Assembly: GCF_019711615.1 (NCBI RefSeq)
Contig: NZ_JAIGNS010000001.1
Coordinates: forward strand, 868,001 to 932,000
DNA length: 64,000 nucleotides
Direction: 5' to 3'
Source of the DNA: Qipengyuania intermedia
GTDB taxonomy: Bacteria; Pseudomonadota; Alphaproteobacteria; Sphingomonadales; Sphingomonadaceae
Part shown: positions 61,390 to 64,000 of the stretch, piece after piece
How the letters are laid out: each line of letters opens with the position of its first letter
Numbering within the stretch: the stretch's first letter is position 1
Notes under the pieces: generated by a model
Told to the model about the DNA's origin: nothing
Databases searched by the model: none
The model's input: the letters and a program-made list of their open reading frames with translations, nothing else
Translations under genes and position numbers: made by a program

Positions 61390-62486
61390 GCGCTTGCTCC
61401 CACGCCTGCGGAGAGGGTCGGCTGGTCGAAGGGCGAGAAACCATAATGGTCGAGCCAGCGCTGATCGCCGTCGAAGAAGGCGCGCAAATCATCCATCCCG
61501 TACTTGAGCATGGCGAGGCGGTCGACGCCGACGCCAAACGCGAAACCCTGCCATTCGTCCGGATCCAGCCCGGCAAATTCGATTACGCGGCGGTTGACCA
61601 TGCCGCTGCCGAGAAGCTCCATCCAGCCGTGGCCCGGCGCATCGCCGTCCCCGCCGAGCACGCGGCGGCCATTCACGTCCTGCCAGCCAACATCGACCTC
61701 GACCGAAGGTTCGGTGAACGGGAAGTAGGATGGGCGCAGGCGCAGCACGATATCGTCGCGCTCGAAGAAAGCCTTGAGGAAGGTTTCCAGCGTCCACTTG
61801 AGGTGGCCGAGATTGATATCCTTGTCGATCACGAGGCCCTCGACCTGGTGGAACATCGGCGTGTGCGTCGCGTCGCTGTCGGAGCGATATACGCGGCCCG
61901 GCGCAATGATGCGGATCGGCGCGCCCTGCTTCACCATCGAGCGGATCTGCACCGGCGAGGTGTGCGTACGCAGCAGCATGCGGCGCCCCTCACTGTCCAC
62001 GTCGGGGAAATAGAAGGTGTCGTGCATGGCGCGCGCAGGGTGCGTTTCAGCCATGTTGAGCGCGGTGAAGTTGTGCCAGTCGTCTTCGATTTCGGGACCG
62101 GTGGCGACCGAGAAACCGAGGTCGGCGAAGATCTCCGCCAACTCGTCCATCACCTGGCTGACGGGGTGGACACTTCCCTTCGGCGATTGCGGCTCGGGCA
62201 GGGTAAGGTCGAGCGTTTCGGACGCGAGCCGCCGTTCGAGTTCGGCGGAATCCAGCGCATCCTTCTTGGCGGCGATCGCATCGGCGACATCGCTGCGCAG
62301 GCCCTGGATCTTGGGCGCTTCGCTCTGGCGCTCTTCCGGGCTCATCTTGCCCAGCGTCTTCATCAGTCCGGAAATCGAACCCTGCTTGCCAAGCAGTTCG
62401 ACCCGCAAGCTTTCCAGGGCGGCGGCATCCTGTGCTTCGTCGATACGCGTCAGCGCGCTCTCACGCATTGTAGCCAGATCGGTCAT
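61386..62486 (-). CDS. pheS: Phenylalanine-tRNA ligase alpha subunit
   Basis: A 366-residue class II synthetase catalytic subunit. An N-terminal coiled coil (residues ~1-85) precedes motif 1/2 regions ([45 protein letters not shown]) and motif 3 near [17 protein letters not shown] at the C-terminus. The FHQVEGL segment and EPSVEVDV are also typical. Starts the pheS-pheT-SDR operon. Confidence 0.97.
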   Translation of the reverse strand: MTDLATMRESALTRIDEAQDAAALESLRVELLGKQGSISGLMKTLGKMSPEERQSEAPKIQGLRSDVADAIAAKKDALDSAELERRLASETLDLTLPEPQSPKGSVHPVSQVMDELAEIFADLGFSVATGPEIEDDWHNFTALNMAETHPARAMHDTFYFPDVDSEGRRMLLRTHTSPVQIRSMVKQGAPIRIIAPGRVYRSDSDATHTPMFHQVEGLVIDKDINLGHLKWTLETFLKAFFERDDIVLRLRPSYFPFTEPSVEVDVGWQDVNGRRVLGGDGDAPGHGWMELLGSGMVNRRVIEFAGLDPDEWQGFAFGVGVDRLAMLKYGMDDLRAFFDGDQRWLDHYGFSPFDQPTLSAGVGASA

Positions 62487-62597
62487 CTATTCCTCGGGAA
62501 TCCTGTAGGGGGCTGCCTCTAGCGGCATAGTCCGAAATGCTAAAGCCCAGTTTCGAAGTCGATGCGAGCCATGCGCTCGAGAACTCCGACTTTGCCT

Positions 62598-63407
62598 TCA
62601 GCCAGCGGGTCGCGCAGGTCTATGCAGCACCTGCACGGCCTCTCCCGCGACCGCCTGGCGCGCCTTGGCAGCGGCTCCGAGGACGGGGTGAGGCAGTCTC
62701 GCATAGTCGCGGGGTCCCATGCCCATGAAACGCTTGAAATCGCGCGTGAACTGCGCCTGGTCGTAATATTGTGGATCGAGCGCCGCAATCCAGCTCATCG
62801 ACGGGTCCAGCATGAACTGCGCAAGGCTACGCAGGAAGCGTTGCCGCCGGATCAGCAGCTGCGGCGTGAAGCCGAACGCATCGAGGGCAAATCGCTCGAG
62901 TGTGCGGGTGGTCATTGCGAGTTGCTCGGCAAGATGCGCGACAGTCGCGCAGGCCGGGTCGAGCAGCGCGCGCTGCGCCTCGACGATATGCGCTTCCCGC
63001 TTCCCGGGCTTGTCCAGCACCTTCGCTAGGAGCGCAAAAATCGCGTCCTTCTGTGCGAGAGTGCTGTTGCTGCGCGAAATCTCGATAAGCGGGGTCAGTT
63101 GCTGCATGTCCGGATCGGCTTCGACATCGCACATCCGGTCCGCGTAATCGGCTGCGCTTCTCCCGACGAGGCGCGGCACGGTCTCCGGAGCTCCGGGTCC
63201 AATACTCGCGGAAAGCTCTCCTTCCAGCACTATGCGCAGGTTGAACCATTCAGGATGCAGCCAGTCGCGTATCGGCTTGGCTGCGCTGCCGGGCTCTTGC
63301 TCGACCACATCGAAGCGATAGACGGTCGTAACGAACGGCCTTAGCTCTTCCGGCGGAAGGAAAAACTCGAGTTCGACGTCGAGCGCGCCGCTCGCGGTAT
63401 CGGTCAA
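62598..63407 (-). CDS. AraC-type transcriptional regulator with shortened sensor domain
   Basis: A 269-residue regulator. The C-terminal AraC DNA-binding domain is clear (VAHLAEQLAMTTRTLERFALDAFGFTPQLLIRRQRFLRSLAQFML...QAQFTRDFKRFMGMGPRDYAR, ~residues 155-235, two HTHs). The N-terminal sensor runs ELRPFVTTVYRFDVVEQ...LRIVLEGELSAS and then jumps at PRLVGRSAADYADRM, seemingly lacking ~30 residues expected there in relatives. It overlaps the upstream paralogue by ATGA. Confidence 0.85.
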   Translation of the reverse strand: MTDTASGALDVELEFFLPPEELRPFVTTVYRFDVVEQEPGSAAKPIRDWLHPEWFNLRIVLEGELSASIGPGAPETVPRLVGRSAADYADRMCDVEADPDMQQLTPLIEISRSNSTLAQKDAIFALLAKVLDKPGKREAHIVEAQRALLDPACATVAHLAEQLAMTTRTLERFALDAFGFTPQLLIRRQRFLRSLAQFMLDPSMSWIAALDPQYYDQAQFTRDFKRFMGMGPRDYARLPHPVLGAAAKARQAVAGEAVQVLHRPARPAG

Positions 63408-64000
63408 GGCGCGCTTCCCCCGTCCAGGTCCTGCCGCGGCTTGTCGAGTGTCTGCACGGGGGAACCCCAGATCCGCTGACGTTCGGTCATGAAGGCATCG
63501 AGAATGGGATGGTCCATCGTGGCATATTCGGTCGGACTCATACCCATGAATTCATGGAACTCGCGCACGAAATGGGGTTGGTCGTGATAGTGCCGGTCGA
63601 TCGTTCGGGACCAGCTTTCGCCTTCCGAGAGCATGAATGCGGCAAGGCTGCGCATCATTCGCTGGCGGCGAAGCAGGAAGCGCGGCGAAAAGCCGAAGTG
63701 CCGGTTGCACAGCCGCTCTAGCGTGCGCTTGTGCATCGCTGCAGCGTCCGCGAAATCGTCGATCGAGGTCAGGTATGGATCGACCATCGCTTCATGGATC
63801 GCGATGATACGCGCCTCGTCACGCGTCGGCTGCAAATTGTCGCGTAACACCCCCACCAGCTTCGCAAATTGCGCGTCATCATCATGCGACGGGTCGCACA
63901 ACAAGTCGCAAAGACCTGCCAGGTGCCGGAAGGTCGGATCCCGCTCGCCGTCGCAAATAGTGTTGGCCGATTCGTGGGCGGGCTGGGCTATCAGCTGCGC
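63404..64000 (-). CDS. AraC-type transcriptional regulator, 5' end outside the window
   Basis: The reading frame is open to the right edge, so only the last 198 residues are here. The visible N-terminal part (AQLIAQPAHESANTICDGERD) is the end of the sensor domain. Two HTHs follow (IDDFADAAAMHKRTLERLCNRHFGFSPRFLLRRQRMMRSLAAFML and HFVREFHEFMGMSPTEYA). It is a paralogue of the next gene downstream, with which it overlaps by ATGA. Confidence 0.85.
   Translation of the reverse strand, partial: AQLIAQPAHESANTICDGERDPTFRHLAGLCDLLCDPSHDDDAQFAKLVGVLRDNLQPTRDEARIIAIHEAMVDPYLTSIDDFADAAAMHKRTLERLCNRHFGFSPRFLLRRQRMMRSLAAFMLSEGESWSRTIDRHYHDQPHFVREFHEFMGMSPTEYATMDHPILDAFMTERQRIWGSPVQTLDKPRQDLDGGSAP

Overview
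The window is about 64 kb of GC-rich alphaproteobacterial chromosome. Several gene sets point to the Sphingomonadales, most likely the Erythrobacter/Qipengyuania group. These are a serine palmitoyltransferase with its own acyl carrier protein (sphingolipid synthesis), a one-cysteine alphaproteobacterial DksA, the CtrA-pathway regulator DivK, a two-domain glycine-rich cold shock protein, TonB-dependent receptor biology and the remains of a gene transfer agent (GTA). Nothing was searched against a database. Assignments rest on motifs and family knowledge, and genus is an inference. I see no tRNA, rRNA, CRISPR array or insertion sequence.

Layout. 1-10.3 kb: a cut-off outer-membrane protein, a class V aminotransferase with malic enzyme MaeB, mutS followed by two small membrane proteins, then a minus-strand run of gluQ, a HIG1-like protein, a cobalamin adenosyltransferase and 3-hydroxybutyryl-CoA dehydrogenase. 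10.3-16.8 kb: an HNH nuclease, a DJ-1/PfpI protein, and a four-gene TetR-MFS-HlyD-OMF efflux operon with a clear palindromic operator. 17-20.2 kb: kynA-kynB-kynU, the overlapping tryptophan-to-anthranilate operon. 20.2-27 kb: an orphan substrate-binding lipoprotein, PilZ, DksA and Sel1-like proteins, then five overlapping genes (DUF3572, HAD, RidA, GDPD, FemAB-like). 27-31.8 kb: divK, then ACP-SPT, OsmC, a di-iron hydroxylase, a Crp/Fnr regulator and a YqaA-type membrane protein.

31.9-33.5 kb holds the most notable region. A promoter, a small-terminase-like gene with a duplicated HTH module and the first ~150 codons of a GTA/phage large terminase run straight into the tail end of a DUF2793 gene, which normally lies at the far end of such clusters. 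It looks like one deletion removed the whole structural block. 33.7-42.4 kb: an OmpA-family protein with 25 consecutive prolines, a Cu-Zn superoxide dismutase with a possible two-state leader, a QueC-MFS pair, Hsp33, argD-argF and the cold shock protein. 42.6-48.9 kb: TerC, a DUF442 protein, an M20 amidohydrolase, a second hydroxylase, a GMC oxidoreductase and a GNAT. 48.9-53.7 kb: a large TonB-dependent receptor and glnK-amtB behind a good sigma-54 promoter. 53.8-64 kb: an EEP nuclease-like protein, a PNPOx-like protein, an alpha/beta hydrolase, prfC, a lipoprotein, pheS-pheT-SDR, and two overlapping AraC-type regulators, the last cut by the window edge.

Working together: the kyn genes feed anthranilate, glnK-amtB handles ammonium under nitrogen control, ACP-SPT starts sphingolipid synthesis, and the TetR operon is a self-contained tripartite exporter. 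Many gene pairs share ATGA, TGATG or TAATG junctions, so translational coupling is the rule here.
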